A stretch of 64,000 nt of DNA from Lysinibacillus mangiferihumi (GCF_003049665.1 NZ_PYWM01000002.1:1-64000), one strand, 5' to 3'; positions 44,364 to 53,482 are shown, counted from the stretch's first letter. Translations and numbers: made by a program. The notes: generated by a model not told the origin, from the letters alone.

Positions 44364-44934
44364 GAAAGTTATGATTGTCGAAGATGAATCACTTATTGCA
44401 ATTGATTTGAAGTTTATGCTAGAAGATAATGGTTACGAAGTAGTAGCACAGGCAAATAATGGCGAATCTGCGATTGAACTAGCTTATACACATAAGCCTC
44501 AGCTGATACTAATGGACATCAAAATGCCGAAGCTAGATGGACTAAAGGCGAGTAAAATTATTGAACAGCAGCTCGGTATACCAGTGCTTTTTATATCTGC
44601 TTATAGTGAAAAAGAGTTGTTATTATACATGAAACAGGATAATATTTTAGGGTATGTTATGAAACCGTTTTCTGAGAAAAATGTCCTACCAGCGTTGGAA
44701 GTGGCGTTTCATCAAATCGATAAATTTAACCGTTTAAACGGAGAATTATTGCATAAGCAAAGCGAAATAGAAAAGCGAAAAGTCATCGAACGGGCGAAAG
44801 GTTTACTGATGCAAGCAGAAAATCTTAGTGAAGACGAGGCTTATAAAAAAATTCGCAATGAGAGTATGCAAAGTCAACAGGAAATGGTAACAATAGCAAA
44901 ACGAATTATTCATACATTACAAGTAAATAATTGA
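44356..44934 (+). CDS. eutV: ANTAR-domain response regulator EutV (RNA antiterminator)
   Basis: A 192-residue receiver plus ANTAR protein. The receiver has the acidic pocket VEDES, phospho-Asp in LILMDIKMPK and the SAY/K residues (LFISAYSEKE, YVMKPF). The C-terminal ANTAR helices (KVIERAKGLLMQAENLSEDEAYKKIRNES) bind paired RNA hairpins and prevent termination. It is activated by EutW in ethanolamine. Its stop lies in a hairpin that overlaps the terminator ahead of eutH, matching this mechanism. Confidence 0.92.
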   Translation: MTRKVMIVEDESLIAIDLKFMLEDNGYEVVAQANNGESAIELAYTHKPQLILMDIKMPKLDGLKASKIIEQQLGIPVLFISAYSEKELLLYMKQDNILGYVMKPFSEKNVLPALEVAFHQIDKFNRLNGELLHKQSEIEKRKVIERAKGLLMQAENLSEDEAYKKIRNESMQSQQEMVTIAKRIIHTLQVNN

Positions 44935-44980
44935 AGCAAAGACGCTTTAAAGAGAATTTTTCTTTAATGCGTCTTTTTTT
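44931..44980 (+). promoter_or_regulatory. ANTAR-type hairpin overlapping an attenuator before eutH
   Basis: A 7-bp hairpin TTGAAGC / GCTTTAA (44931-44950) encloses the hexaloop AAAGAC, with A at position 1 and G at position 4 as in EutV-binding ANTAR hairpins. It shares its 3' half with the left arm of a terminator, AAAGACGC.TTAAAG (44938-44952) pairing with 44962-44976, followed by T8. The two structures are mutually exclusive, so EutV binding would free the eut genes for transcription. I could not find a clear first hairpin of the usual pair upstream, inside eutV. Confidence 0.6.
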
Positions 44981-45018
44981 TATATATATTTATCAAAATC
45001 AAAGGGGGGATAAGTAGG

Positions 45019-46263
45019 ATGGCAATGATAGGAACGATCATCGTTTATATTATTATGATTTGTGCAGTTTTAGGTGCAATCGGAGCGATTCGAGATGCAG
45101 AGTATGGAATTGGTAAAGAATTTATGAATGGACTCCATACGGTAGGTCATATTTTTGTACCTGCGGCAGGAATCATGGCAGCTATACCTTACTTAACGTG
45201 GTTTATTAGTCATTTTATTAGTCCGATTTTCGAATTGATTGGAGCTGACCCAGCAATTGCAGCTACAGCAATTTTAGCGTCGGACATGGGGGGATATCAA
45301 TTAGCAAATGCTTTAAAGGAGTCGTATGAAGGATGGGTGATGGCGCTTGTCGTCGGTTTTATGTCAGGTGCAACCATTGTATTCTCGATTCCAATGGGGC
45401 TTGCGATGTTAGACAAGCGTGATCATAAGTATATGGCATTAGGCATTATGGCAGGCGTATTAACTATTCCGATTGGTGCATTTATTTCGTCGATTATGAT
45501 TGTGATGTTTAACACAGAGGTTCGTGAAGTGATTAGTACAACATCTGCACCAACCTATGTGTTTGCCATTTCTATTTTACAAATATTACTTAATTTATTA
45601 CCGTTATTTATTTTTGTTATCTTAATTGCGTTAGGGCTAAAGCTTATCCCGAATGGCATGATCAAAGGGTTTATGATTTTCGGTCGTGTGATGGATGCAG
45701 GTATTAAGCTTGTGCTTGTATTCTCTATTGTCGAAATTTTTACAGGCATTTTTACTAAGATTTTTGGGGCATGGGGCTTTGATCCCATCATGGCAGATAG
45801 TGTCGACCAATTCCGCGCATTAGAAACGGCTGGTTATATCGGTATTATGTTAGCGGGTGCCTTCCCAATGGTGTACTTAATAAGAAAATATGCTTCTAAA
45901 CCGCTCGAGACAGCAGGGAAGAAATTAGGTCTTTCTTCAGTAGGAAGTGCAGGGATTTTAGCGACAAGTGCTAATATTTTGGCTATGTTTACGCTTGTTC
46001 GTCAGATGCCACCAAAAGATAAAGTGATCAACATTGCTTTCGGGGTTTGTTCAGCATTCCTGTTAGGCGACCATTTATCCTTTACGGCTAATTTCCAACC
46101 AACGATTATATTACCTGTTATAGCAGGGAAGCTTTTAGCAGGGGTGCTTGCCATAATTTTAGCTTACAAGCTATCAGTACCGACCGCATTAAAACTAGAA
46201 CAAGAGGATCGTAAGGCAGGCATTATTAAAGAGGGAGAATATTTAACAGATCAAAAGTCATGA
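45019..46263 (+). CDS. eutH: Ethanolamine transporter EutH
   Basis: A 414-residue integral membrane protein with about ten or eleven hydrophobic segments, of the EutH family that facilitates ethanolamine uptake. Typical segments are GIGKEFMNGLHTVGHIFVPAAGIMAAIPYL, ILASDMGGYQLA and FLLGDHLSFTANFQP, conserved in EutH. It starts at ATG 45019 behind GGGGGGA and is the first gene after the EutV-controlled attenuator. It may be needed mainly at low ethanolamine or low pH. Confidence 0.93.
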   Translation: MAMIGTIIVYIIMICAVLGAIGAIRDAEYGIGKEFMNGLHTVGHIFVPAAGIMAAIPYLTWFISHFISPIFELIGADPAIAATAILASDMGGYQLANALKESYEGWVMALVVGFMSGATIVFSIPMGLAMLDKRDHKYMALGIMAGVLTIPIGAFISSIMIVMFNTEVREVISTTSAPTYVFAISILQILLNLLPLFIFVILIALGLKLIPNGMIKGFMIFGRVMDAGIKLVLVFSIVEIFTGIFTKIFGAWGFDPIMADSVDQFRALETAGYIGIMLAGAFPMVYLIRKYASKPLETAGKKLGLSSVGSAGILATSANILAMFTLVRQMPPKDKVINIAFGVCSAFLLGDHLSFTANFQPTIILPVIAGKLLAGVLAIILAYKLSVPTALKLEQEDRKAGIIKEGEYLTDQKS

Positions 46264-46282
46264 TAGAAAGAGGTGATGATAT

Positions 46283-46624
46283 GTGAGTGAGGAAAAGAAA
46301 CGTTTTATTCAGGAGTTTGTGCCGGGTAAGCAACTAACATTGAGTCATCTAATTGCAAATCCCGATCCAGATATGTTTCAAAAGCTTGGGATTCAAGAAG
46401 CGGGTGCACTCGGGATTATGACTTGTACACCGAGTGAAACAGTCATTATAGCTGGGGATTTAGCCACAAAGGCAGCCAATGTAAAACTAGGTTTTTTAGA
46501 CCGTTTTACAGGTAGTCTCGTTATTGTTGGTAGTGTATCTGAAGTAGAAATGGCGATGTTGGAAATCAATCGTTTTTTATCGGAAATGCTCGGTTATACG
46601 CCATCTAAAATAACGAAGTCATAG
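46283..46624 (+). CDS. eutS: Microcompartment shell protein EutS (permuted BMC hexamer)
   Basis: A 113-residue shell hexamer subunit. The segment RFIQEFVPGKQLTLSHLIANP followed by EAGALGIMTCTPSETVIIAGDLATKAA is the circularly permuted BMC domain of EutS/PduU. It contributes to the shell facets or bent edges. The GTG start has AGAGGTGATGAT upstream. The spacing to eutH is 19 bases, so it is in the operon. Confidence 0.93.
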   Translation: MSEEKKRFIQEFVPGKQLTLSHLIANPDPDMFQKLGIQEAGALGIMTCTPSETVIIAGDLATKAANVKLGFLDRFTGSLVIVGSVSEVEMAMLEINRFLSEMLGYTPSKITKS

Positions 46625-46634
46625 GATGTGTCAA

Positions 46635-47132
46635 ATGAAAAATCGAGTAATGATAATAGGTGGTGTGCAAGCTGGTAAATCAACGCTAATGAATGCGTTA
46701 TTAGGCAAAGATAGACAAGCTATTAAAACCCAAGCACTCGTATTTGATGACTGGATTGTTGATACACCTGGAGAATATATAGAAAATCCAATGTACTACA
46801 GAAATATTATGGCAACATCACTTGAAGTAACACATGTGATTTATTTGCAAGATGCCACGTCATCAAGGAGTGTTTTTCCTCCGCAGTTTAGCTTGGGTAT
46901 ACCCAAAATTCAAATTGGTGTGATTACCAAAATTGATGCACCCCTTGCAGATGTAGAAAGAGCAACAGCATTGTTAAAAAATGTGATGACGCACGGTCCA
47001 ATTGTGCAAACATCAGCATGGCAAAAGCTTGGCATTGAGTTGATTGCACCACTTATTCAACTTCGGTCAGACGAAGAAATTCGCCAGTTTGTCAAGGACC
47101 GTGATAGTCCCTATCTCATATATTGCCCATAG
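46635..47132 (+). CDS. eutP: EutP/PduV-family GTPase-like protein
   Basis: A 165-residue P-loop protein: GGVQAGKSTLMNALLG is the Walker A, DTPGEY the DxxG motif, and TKID the base-specificity NKxD variant. EutP has been reported as an acetate kinase-type activity and PduV-type proteins associate with the shell; either use is possible here. ATG 46635 is chosen because AGGA (46622-46625) is eight bases upstream; the ATG at 46626 overlaps that site. If EutP is an acetate kinase, it would convert acetyl-phosphate from the PduL enzymes to acetate and ATP. Confidence 0.88.
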   Translation: MKNRVMIIGGVQAGKSTLMNALLGKDRQAIKTQALVFDDWIVDTPGEYIENPMYYRNIMATSLEVTHVIYLQDATSSRSVFPPQFSLGIPKIQIGVITKIDAPLADVERATALLKNVMTHGPIVQTSAWQKLGIELIAPLIQLRSDEEIRQFVKDRDSPYLIYCP

Positions 47133-47152
47133 TGGCATAGAGGAGGCATAGG

Positions 47153-48574
47153 TTGAAGACAGAAAAAATTTATAGTGCAGGCATTGATATTGGGACAAGT
47201 ACAACAAAGATGGTTGTCAGTCGTTTTCTGTTGAAAAATGTTGCTGGGGTGACCCATGTGCCACGAATAGAAATTATTGAAAAAACGGTGTTGCATCAAA
47301 GTCCTATTATTAAAACACCGTTTCTTACGAAAGACATTATTGATATGGAACAAATAGAAAAATTTATATTTCAGCAATATCAAGTGGCTCAAATTTCACC
47401 GGCGGATATTTCAACAGGCGCCATTATTATTACTGGTGAATCTGCTACGAAAGAAAATGCTAGAGAGGTTGTCCATACCCTTGCAGATGCAGCTGGACAG
47501 TTTTTAGTTGCCACTGCGGGTCCGGATTTAGAAGGGATTATTGCTGCAAAAGGGGCGGGGACTGTGCAACAGTCCAAAAACACGGCTAAAGTAATTGCCA
47601 ATATAGATATTGGTGGCGGTACGGCGAATATTGCAGTGATGCAGTTCGGTGAAGTGATCGGCACATGCACCTTACATGTTGGTGGTAGATTAATTGAATT
47701 TCAGCATGGCAAAGTCTATTCTATCTCACCTCCTATAAAGCAATTAATGAAGCATTGGTCTAATCCATTACAAGTAGGTGACTCTGCAGAAGACGCGCGC
47801 GTTGCACAACTTATTCAAGAAATGGCGGACTTTTTAGCTAACACGTTAAGCGGACAACTACAAGATGCACAACATCCATTATTGTTAGGACATTTACCAA
47901 ATTGGCATAAGCCTGTGGATGCAATCGTTTTTTCAGGTGGTGTAGCTTCTTGCATTTATGATCATGATTGTTCGCAGCGCCAATATGATGATATTGGTGA
48001 AAAACTAGCGAACATGCTTCTACAACATGAGCAACTTCAAGCGTTTTTATGGCTACAGCCGCAGGAAACTGCTCGCGCTACAGTGACTGGAGCAGGAACC
48101 CAAACAACCGAAATTAGTGGTGCAACGATTCAAGTTGATGCGGATGTATTACCGTTAAAAAATATTCCTGTATTTAATTGCTCAAGTGTTGCAACGAAAG
48201 CGTTTGATCAAATAGTGAAGACAGCTGTGGACAGAGCAGATGCACTTTTTTCACTGGATGATCACCGCGTACCTTTTGCACTTTATTTTAGTGAGTTACC
48301 GTATTTGAGTTTTGATGATGTCCATGCATTGTGCGAGGCCATTTTACGATACTTAGGAACAAGAAGCTCCAAGGACATACCAATTATCATAGTCATTCAA
48401 TCAGATTATGCAAAGGTCATAGGGCAAACGCTACAAGCCATTAATCCAACAGTTCCTATACTATGCATCGATCAAATTAAAGTAGAAACAGGCGATTACA
48501 TTGACATTGGGGAAGTGCTACCTTCTGGTGTTGTCCCCATTGTAGTGAAAACACTTGCTTTCCACTCAAAGTAA
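47153..48574 (+). CDS. eutA: Ethanolamine ammonia-lyase reactivating factor EutA
   Basis: A 473-residue ASKHA-fold ATPase that exchanges damaged B12 cofactor in EutBC. Phosphate motifs AGIDIGTSTTKM (residues about 9-20) and IDIGGGTANIAV (near 150) and the adenosine part VFSGGVAS (near 262) are present. The TTG start lies behind AGAGGAGG. It sits directly ahead of its target genes eutB and eutC, as in other eut operons. Confidence 0.93.
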   Translation: MKTEKIYSAGIDIGTSTTKMVVSRFLLKNVAGVTHVPRIEIIEKTVLHQSPIIKTPFLTKDIIDMEQIEKFIFQQYQVAQISPADISTGAIIITGESATKENAREVVHTLADAAGQFLVATAGPDLEGIIAAKGAGTVQQSKNTAKVIANIDIGGGTANIAVMQFGEVIGTCTLHVGGRLIEFQHGKVYSISPPIKQLMKHWSNPLQVGDSAEDARVAQLIQEMADFLANTLSGQLQDAQHPLLLGHLPNWHKPVDAIVFSGGVASCIYDHDCSQRQYDDIGEKLANMLLQHEQLQAFLWLQPQETARATVTGAGTQTTEISGATIQVDADVLPLKNIPVFNCSSVATKAFDQIVKTAVDRADALFSLDDHRVPFALYFSELPYLSFDDVHALCEAILRYLGTRSSKDIPIIIVIQSDYAKVIGQTLQAINPTVPILCIDQIKVETGDYIDIGEVLPSGVVPIVVKTLAFHSK

Positions 48575-48585
48575 GGAGGATGAAC

Positions 48586-49950
48586 GTGAATCTATCGGTG
48601 ATATTTGGTGGAGAAAAATATAATTTTCATTCATTAAAAGATGTGATGGCTAAGGCCAATGAGGAAAAATCTGGAGATCAGCTAGCAGGGATTGCTGCTG
48701 AATCTGTCCAACAACGAATTGCGGCAAAAGCTGTTTTAAGTGAATTGTTAGTCAAGGATATACGTGAGAATCCGCTAGTTCCACCTGAAAATGATGAAGT
48801 GACACGCATTATTGAAGGCGATATTAATGAACAAATATATGGCGAAATAAAAAACTGGAGTATTGAACAGCTTCGAGAATACATTTTATCGAATGATACA
48901 GGTGATCGAGAGTTAAAACGTTTAAGTAAAGGCATGAATTCAGAAGTAATTGCAGCCGTTACGAAATTGATGTCTAACTTAGATCTTGTTCATGCAGCCA
49001 ATAAAGTAGAAATCTTATCAACTTGCAATATTACGATAGGGCAAAAGGGCACGCTTTCTTCAAGATTACAGCCGAACCACCCAACAGACAATATCGATGG
49101 CATTATTGCCTCATTAAAAGAGGGATTGTCCTATGGAATCGGTGATGCTGTTATCGGCATTAACCCAGTAGATGACTCGGTCGAAAGTGTTAAAAAGGTG
49201 TTACAGGCGACAAAAGAATTTATTACTGATTGGTCGATTCCAACGCAGAACTGTGTATTGGCTCATATTACAACACAAATGAAAGCCATTAAGCAAGGAG
49301 CTCCTGCCGATATGATTTTCCAAAGTATTGCCGGGACAGAAATTGCAAACCGTTCATTTGGCATTTCTGCTGACTTAATTCGAGAAGCAGAGGAACTCGT
49401 GAAGAAACAGGGAACGGCAACGGGCCCGAATTTATTTTACTTTGAAACTGGGCAAGGTTCCGAGCTCTCGGCTGAAGCACATATGGGCATAGACCAAGTA
49501 ACACTCGAATCACGCAACTATGGATTTGCTAGACATTTTAATCCGTACATAGTCAACACAGTTGTTGGCTTTATTGGCCCTGAATATTTATATAACAACA
49601 AGCAAGTCATTCGGGCAGGGTTAGAAGATCATTTTATGGGTAAAATGCACGGCATTCCGATGGGCGTTGATATTTGTTACACCAATCATATTAAGGCTGA
49701 CCAAAATGATGTGGAAGATTTAAGTGTGTTACTAACTGCAGCTGGTGTCAACTTTATTATTGCGGCACCGATGGGAGACGATATTATGCTGAACTATCAG
49801 TCTATGAGCTTCCATGATGTTGCAACATTACTCCAAACATTTGGTAAAACACCAGCACCTGAATATTTAGCTTGGTTAGAAAAAATGGGCATTTACGAAA
49901 ATGGTCGTCTTTCAGCTAGAGCTGGCGATTTATCGATATTTGAAAGGTAG
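48586..49950 (+). CDS. eutB: Ethanolamine ammonia-lyase large subunit
   Basis: A 454-residue TIM-barrel catalytic subunit of the B12-dependent lyase that splits ethanolamine into acetaldehyde and ammonia. Conserved blocks: GQKGTLSSRLQPNHPTD, IGDAVIGINPVDDS, CVLAHITTQMKA, FYFETGQGSELSAEAHMG and MGKMHGIPMGVDICYTNHI. The length matches EutB of enterics (about 453). GTG 48586, six bases after AAGGAGG, is preferred over the ATG at 48580, which overlaps that site. It starts 11 bases after eutA and is joined to eutC. Confidence 0.95.
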   Translation: MNLSVIFGGEKYNFHSLKDVMAKANEEKSGDQLAGIAAESVQQRIAAKAVLSELLVKDIRENPLVPPENDEVTRIIEGDINEQIYGEIKNWSIEQLREYILSNDTGDRELKRLSKGMNSEVIAAVTKLMSNLDLVHAANKVEILSTCNITIGQKGTLSSRLQPNHPTDNIDGIIASLKEGLSYGIGDAVIGINPVDDSVESVKKVLQATKEFITDWSIPTQNCVLAHITTQMKAIKQGAPADMIFQSIAGTEIANRSFGISADLIREAEELVKKQGTATGPNLFYFETGQGSELSAEAHMGIDQVTLESRNYGFARHFNPYIVNTVVGFIGPEYLYNNKQVIRAGLEDHFMGKMHGIPMGVDICYTNHIKADQNDVEDLSVLLTAAGVNFIIAAPMGDDIMLNYQSMSFHDVATLLQTFGKTPAPEYLAWLEKMGIYENGRLSARAGDLSIFER

Positions 49951-49959
49951 GTGAGACCA

Positions 49960-50967
49960 TTGAATGAACAGCTAGTATCTATGATTACACAGCTTGTGAT
50001 GGAGAAAATGACCAATACTTCGGGCACTTCTTCAGAAACAGCTCCACCAGCTGAAGAACAAAAACAACCATTAATTAAATTTTATGATAGTGCGGCTAAG
50101 CATACAGAAGAACTATCAAGTCCACAGGCAACATCAGATCAATCGTTAATTAAGCTTTACCAAACAGCTTCAACAAAGGATTATTCGCACAATACTACTA
50201 ATTATGATGTTTCCACAACTGTAGAAACGGCGAAGGCTTTTCAATTTGAAGAGCAAAATGTATCAGAAAGTGTGCAAGCAGCTAAAAAGCATACACCTGC
50301 AAGAATTGGTGTTGGTAGAGCGGGGACAAGACCAAAAACAAAAACTTGGTTGAAATTCCGACTCGATCATGCGGCTGCAGTAGATGCAGTGTATGGAGAA
50401 GTGACAGAAGCACTATTACAAAAACTGAATGTCTTCCAAGTAACAACAAAAGTAACGGATAAAGAAGAATACATTACGAGACCTGATTTAGGTCGCCGCT
50501 TATCTGATGAAGCGAAGACACTTATTCAATCAACATGTAAAGCACGCCCAACCGTGCAAATTATTATTTCCAACGGCTTAAGTGCGAGTGCGATTGAAGA
50601 AAATGTCCAAGATGTATATTTAGCATTACAACAAAGTCTTAACAATTTAAATATTGAAATAGGCACTACTTTTTACATCGATAAAGGGCGTGTAGCGCTG
50701 ATGGATGAAATTGGCGAACTATTGCAAGCAGAGGTCATTGTTTACTTAATTGGTGAACGTCCTGGTCTAGTGTCAGCAGAGTCGATGAGTGCGTATTTAT
50801 GTTATCAGCCAAGAATAGGTACGGTTGAAGCAGATCGAATGGTTATTTCGAACATTCATAAAGGTGGTATTCCTCCATTAGAGGCAGGAGCTTATTTAGG
50901 AACTGTCGTGCAAAAAATATTGCAATACAAGGCAAGTGGCGTAAACCTTGTCGCAAAAGAAGGTTAG
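49960..50967 (+). CDS. eutC: Ethanolamine ammonia-lyase small subunit, with long N-terminal linker
   Basis: A 335-residue B12-binding partner of EutB. The conserved part begins near residue 105 (PARIGVGRAGTRPKTKTWLKFRLDHAAAVDAV) and ends with AYLCYQPRIGTVEADR and SNIHKGGIPPLEAGAYL. The first ~17 residues (NEQLVSMITQLVMEKM) form an amphipathic helix like the encapsulation peptides that target cargo into microcompartments. It is followed by a disordered Ser/Thr/Gln/Glu-rich linker of roughly 80 residues with an internal near-repeat (PLIKFYDSA / SLIKLYQTA). The enteric protein is about 295 residues, so the linker is longer here. TTG 49960 follows AGGTGAG. Confidence 0.93.
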   Translation: MNEQLVSMITQLVMEKMTNTSGTSSETAPPAEEQKQPLIKFYDSAAKHTEELSSPQATSDQSLIKLYQTASTKDYSHNTTNYDVSTTVETAKAFQFEEQNVSESVQAAKKHTPARIGVGRAGTRPKTKTWLKFRLDHAAAVDAVYGEVTEALLQKLNVFQVTTKVTDKEEYITRPDLGRRLSDEAKTLIQSTCKARPTVQIIISNGLSASAIEENVQDVYLALQQSLNNLNIEIGTTFYIDKGRVALMDEIGELLQAEVIVYLIGERPGLVSAESMSAYLCYQPRIGTVEADRMVISNIHKGGIPPLEAGAYLGTVVQKILQYKASGVNLVAKEG

Positions 50968-50979
50968 GGGGAACAAGCA

Positions 50980-51630
50980 ATGCATCCTCATAAAATTATG
51001 GCTGATATTTTGGCTATGCAGATGATTCCTAGAGTGAATAGAGACTTGGCAGCACAGCTTGCGTTGAAGCCAAATCAGCATAGCATTGGGCTAGTCACAC
51101 TAACCATTGATGATGTCGGATATGTGGCTTTAGATGAAGCGACAAAAAAAGCAGATGTGGAAGTGGTTTATGCAAAAAGCTTCTATGCAGGAGCGGCTCA
51201 TGCGTCAGGACCATTATCTGGTGAAATGATTGGCATTATAGCGGGTAGCTCCCCAGATGAAATTCGCAGTGGGCTGGAGGCAATTGAGCAAAAAGTGCAA
51301 TTTGATACGTATTTCGAAGCCATTAATAATAATGAAAACCATGCACTTTTTGCGCATACTGTGGCAAGCTGTGGCAGCTATTTAGCACAGTTAGCAGACG
51401 TTAAGATTGGCACTGCGCTCGCTTATTTAATTGCACCACCACTTGAGGCAGTTGTCGGTTTAGATGCCGCTTTAAAGGCAGCGGACGTAGAGCTAAAGCT
51501 ATTTTTTGGGCCACCTTCCGAAACCAACTTTGGTGGCGGCATAGTTAGTGGCAGTCAGTCTTCCTGCCAAGCTGCTGCAGATGCATTTAGAGAAGCAATT
51601 GAACATGTTGCGAGAAATCCGGTTATTTAG
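50980..51630 (+). CDS. eutL: Microcompartment shell protein EutL (tandem-BMC trimer)
   Basis: A 216-residue shell protein with two BMC folds, forming pseudo-hexameric trimers with a gated central pore. Typical EutL segments: RVNRDLAAQLALKPNQHSIGL, AKSFYAGAAHASGPLSGE, IAGSSPDEIRSGLEAI, ALFAHTVASCGSYLA and FFGPPSETNFGGG. It follows eutC by 12 bases with AGGGGG before the ATG. It probably passes larger substrates or cofactors through the shell. Confidence 0.94.
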   Translation: MHPHKIMADILAMQMIPRVNRDLAAQLALKPNQHSIGLVTLTIDDVGYVALDEATKKADVEVVYAKSFYAGAAHASGPLSGEMIGIIAGSSPDEIRSGLEAIEQKVQFDTYFEAINNNENHALFAHTVASCGSYLAQLADVKIGTALAYLIAPPLEAVVGLDAALKAADVELKLFFGPPSETNFGGGIVSGSQSSCQAAADAFREAIEHVARNPVI

Positions 51631-51645
51631 AAAGGAGGCGGCTTT

Positions 51646-53136
51646 ATGGCGACATTAGATAAAGACTTATTAGCCATTCAGGAAATGAGAGACGCTGTTA
51701 GTCAAGCAAATGCAGCACAAGCGGCCTATATGCAATATTCCCAACAACAAGTGGATAGTATTGTGAAGGCTGTTGCGGATGCCGCATTTAAAGAGGCAGA
51801 ACGATTAGGCAAAATGGCTGTCGAAGAAACAGGGATGGGTATCCAAAATCATAAAAAAATGAAAAATGAAGTAGCGTCTAGAGATGTATATGAAGATATT
51901 AAAGATTTAAAGACAGTTGGCGTGATTGGCACAGATCGACTAAAGAAAGTAACAGAGATTGCTAGTCCATTTGGCGTTATCGCAGGAATTGTGCCAACAA
52001 CAAATCCTACATCTACAGCCATTTTTAAAACGCTTATTTCTTTAAAAACGAGAAATGGCCTTGTGTTAAGCCCGCATCCATATGCCGTTAAATGTACAAA
52101 GGAAGCTTTAGATATTTGTAGGGTTGCGGCAGAAAATGCTGGTGCGCCAGAAGGGTTGTTACAATGTTTAACAATGTCTTCAATGGAAGCGACACAACAA
52201 TTAATGAAACATCCACAGATTCACTTAATTTTAGCAACGGGCGGTGGGGCGTTGGTCAAAGCGGCATATAGCTCTGGAAAACCAGCCTATGGGGTAGGTC
52301 CTGGCAATGTACCGGCTTACATCGAAAAATCAGCCAATATTCAAAAAGCCGCTCGTCAGCTAGTGCAAAGTAAATCCTTTGATAATGGCACAATTTGTGC
52401 GACAGAGCAGGCCATTATTGTGGATAAAGTGATAGCTGAACAAGTTTTAGCAGAATTAAAGAAACAGCATGCTTATATATTGAATGCTGAAGAAAAATTA
52501 AAGATGGAAAAGTTAATATCTCCTGTTCCAGGCAAAGTGAATCCACAAATTGTTGGAAAATCAGCGGTGAGTTTAGCACATTCTATCGGCATTATGGTGC
52601 CAGAAGAGACGAAAGTACTTGTTGGGTTGGAGACGATGATTGGAAAAAACATTCCATTTTCATTAGAGAAGCTATCACCAATATTTGCTTTCTACACAGT
52701 AGAGGATAGCACAGAGGCCAAACAAGTGATGATTGATCTACTAAATATTGGAGGACGAGGACATTCTTGTTCTATTCACACGGAAAATACAGCGTTAGCA
52801 GAGCAGTTTTCGCTTGATTTACCAGTGTCGCGTATTGTTGTGAACACGCTATCTTCAATTGGTGCGGTTGGTGGTACGACTGGATTAGCACCATCCTTTA
52901 CATTAGGTTGTGGGACATTTGGAGGTAATATTACGTCCGATAACATTACAGCTAGACATTTATTAAATATTAAGCGCATGGCTTATGGCATGAAAGATAT
53001 TGAGGTGCCAGCTCCGGAATTTGATTTACATCCGGTAGTAGAAAATATAAAGGCACAAGCACCATCATTGGATACAGAAGTGGTGCAACAAATTGTTGAT
53101 CAAGTTTTAAAGCAAATTACATTACAAACTAAATAA
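51646..53136 (+). CDS. eutE: CoA-acylating acetaldehyde dehydrogenase EutE
   Basis: A 496-residue aldehyde dehydrogenase converting acetaldehyde, CoA and NAD to acetyl-CoA and NADH. The nucleotide fold has SPFGVIAGIVPTTNPT and ILATGGGALVKAAYSSGKP; the catalytic Cys is in FDNGTICATEQ near residue 250. The C-terminal ~20 residues (LDTEVVQQIVDQVLKQITL) form an amphipathic helix after a linker, the form of an encapsulation peptide. Other EutE proteins often carry theirs at the N-terminus, so the C-terminal position is a point of note. AAAGGAGG precedes the ATG. Confidence 0.94.
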   Translation: MATLDKDLLAIQEMRDAVSQANAAQAAYMQYSQQQVDSIVKAVADAAFKEAERLGKMAVEETGMGIQNHKKMKNEVASRDVYEDIKDLKTVGVIGTDRLKKVTEIASPFGVIAGIVPTTNPTSTAIFKTLISLKTRNGLVLSPHPYAVKCTKEALDICRVAAENAGAPEGLLQCLTMSSMEATQQLMKHPQIHLILATGGGALVKAAYSSGKPAYGVGPGNVPAYIEKSANIQKAARQLVQSKSFDNGTICATEQAIIVDKVIAEQVLAELKKQHAYILNAEEKLKMEKLISPVPGKVNPQIVGKSAVSLAHSIGIMVPEETKVLVGLETMIGKNIPFSLEKLSPIFAFYTVEDSTEAKQVMIDLLNIGGRGHSCSIHTENTALAEQFSLDLPVSRIVVNTLSSIGAVGGTTGLAPSFTLGCGTFGGNITSDNITARHLLNIKRMAYGMKDIEVPAPEFDLHPVVENIKAQAPSLDTEVVQQIVDQVLKQITLQTK

Positions 53137-53151
53137 TTGGAGGAATGACAA

Positions 53152-53430
53152 ATGAGTACAGCATTAGGAATGGTAGAAACAAAAGGTCTTGTAGGAGCAA
53201 TTGAAGCGGCGGATGCAATGGTCAAAGCGGCAAGTGTCAATTTAGTAGGGAAAGTCCATGTTGGTGGCGGAATTGTTACTGTCTTGGTTCGTGGCGATGT
53301 AGGTGCAGTAAAAGCAGCAACGGATGCAGGTGCAGCAGCAGCTCAACGTGTTGGAGAATTGCTATCTGTGCATGTAATTCCACGCCCTCATAACGAATTA
53401 GAATTAATTTTACCAAAAGCAGAAGCTTAA
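53152..53430 (+). CDS. eutM: Microcompartment shell protein EutM (BMC hexamer)
   Basis: A 92-residue canonical single-domain BMC protein, the main facet hexamer of the shell. [24 protein letters not shown] opens the domain, [20 protein letters not shown] follows, and [12 protein letters not shown] closes it. It has TTGGAGG upstream and ends 90 bases before the PduL-like gene, a gap that holds an 11-bp perfect hairpin. Confidence 0.95.
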   Translation: MSTALGMVETKGLVGAIEAADAMVKAASVNLVGKVHVGGGIVTVLVRGDVGAVKAATDAGAAAAQRVGELLSVHVIPRPHNELELILPKAEA

Positions 53431-53444
53431 TTACACGACTGAAG

Positions 53445-53482
53445 AGGCATTCATCGCTTGTAAATTAATGTGATGAATGCCT
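53445..53482 (+). promoter_or_regulatory. Intra-operon hairpin after eutM
   Basis: Perfect 11-bp stem AGGCATTCATC / GATGAATGCCT with a 16-base loop and no following T-run. It may be an RNA-processing or stability element raising the level of the upstream shell mRNA; termination is less likely. Confidence 0.55.
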
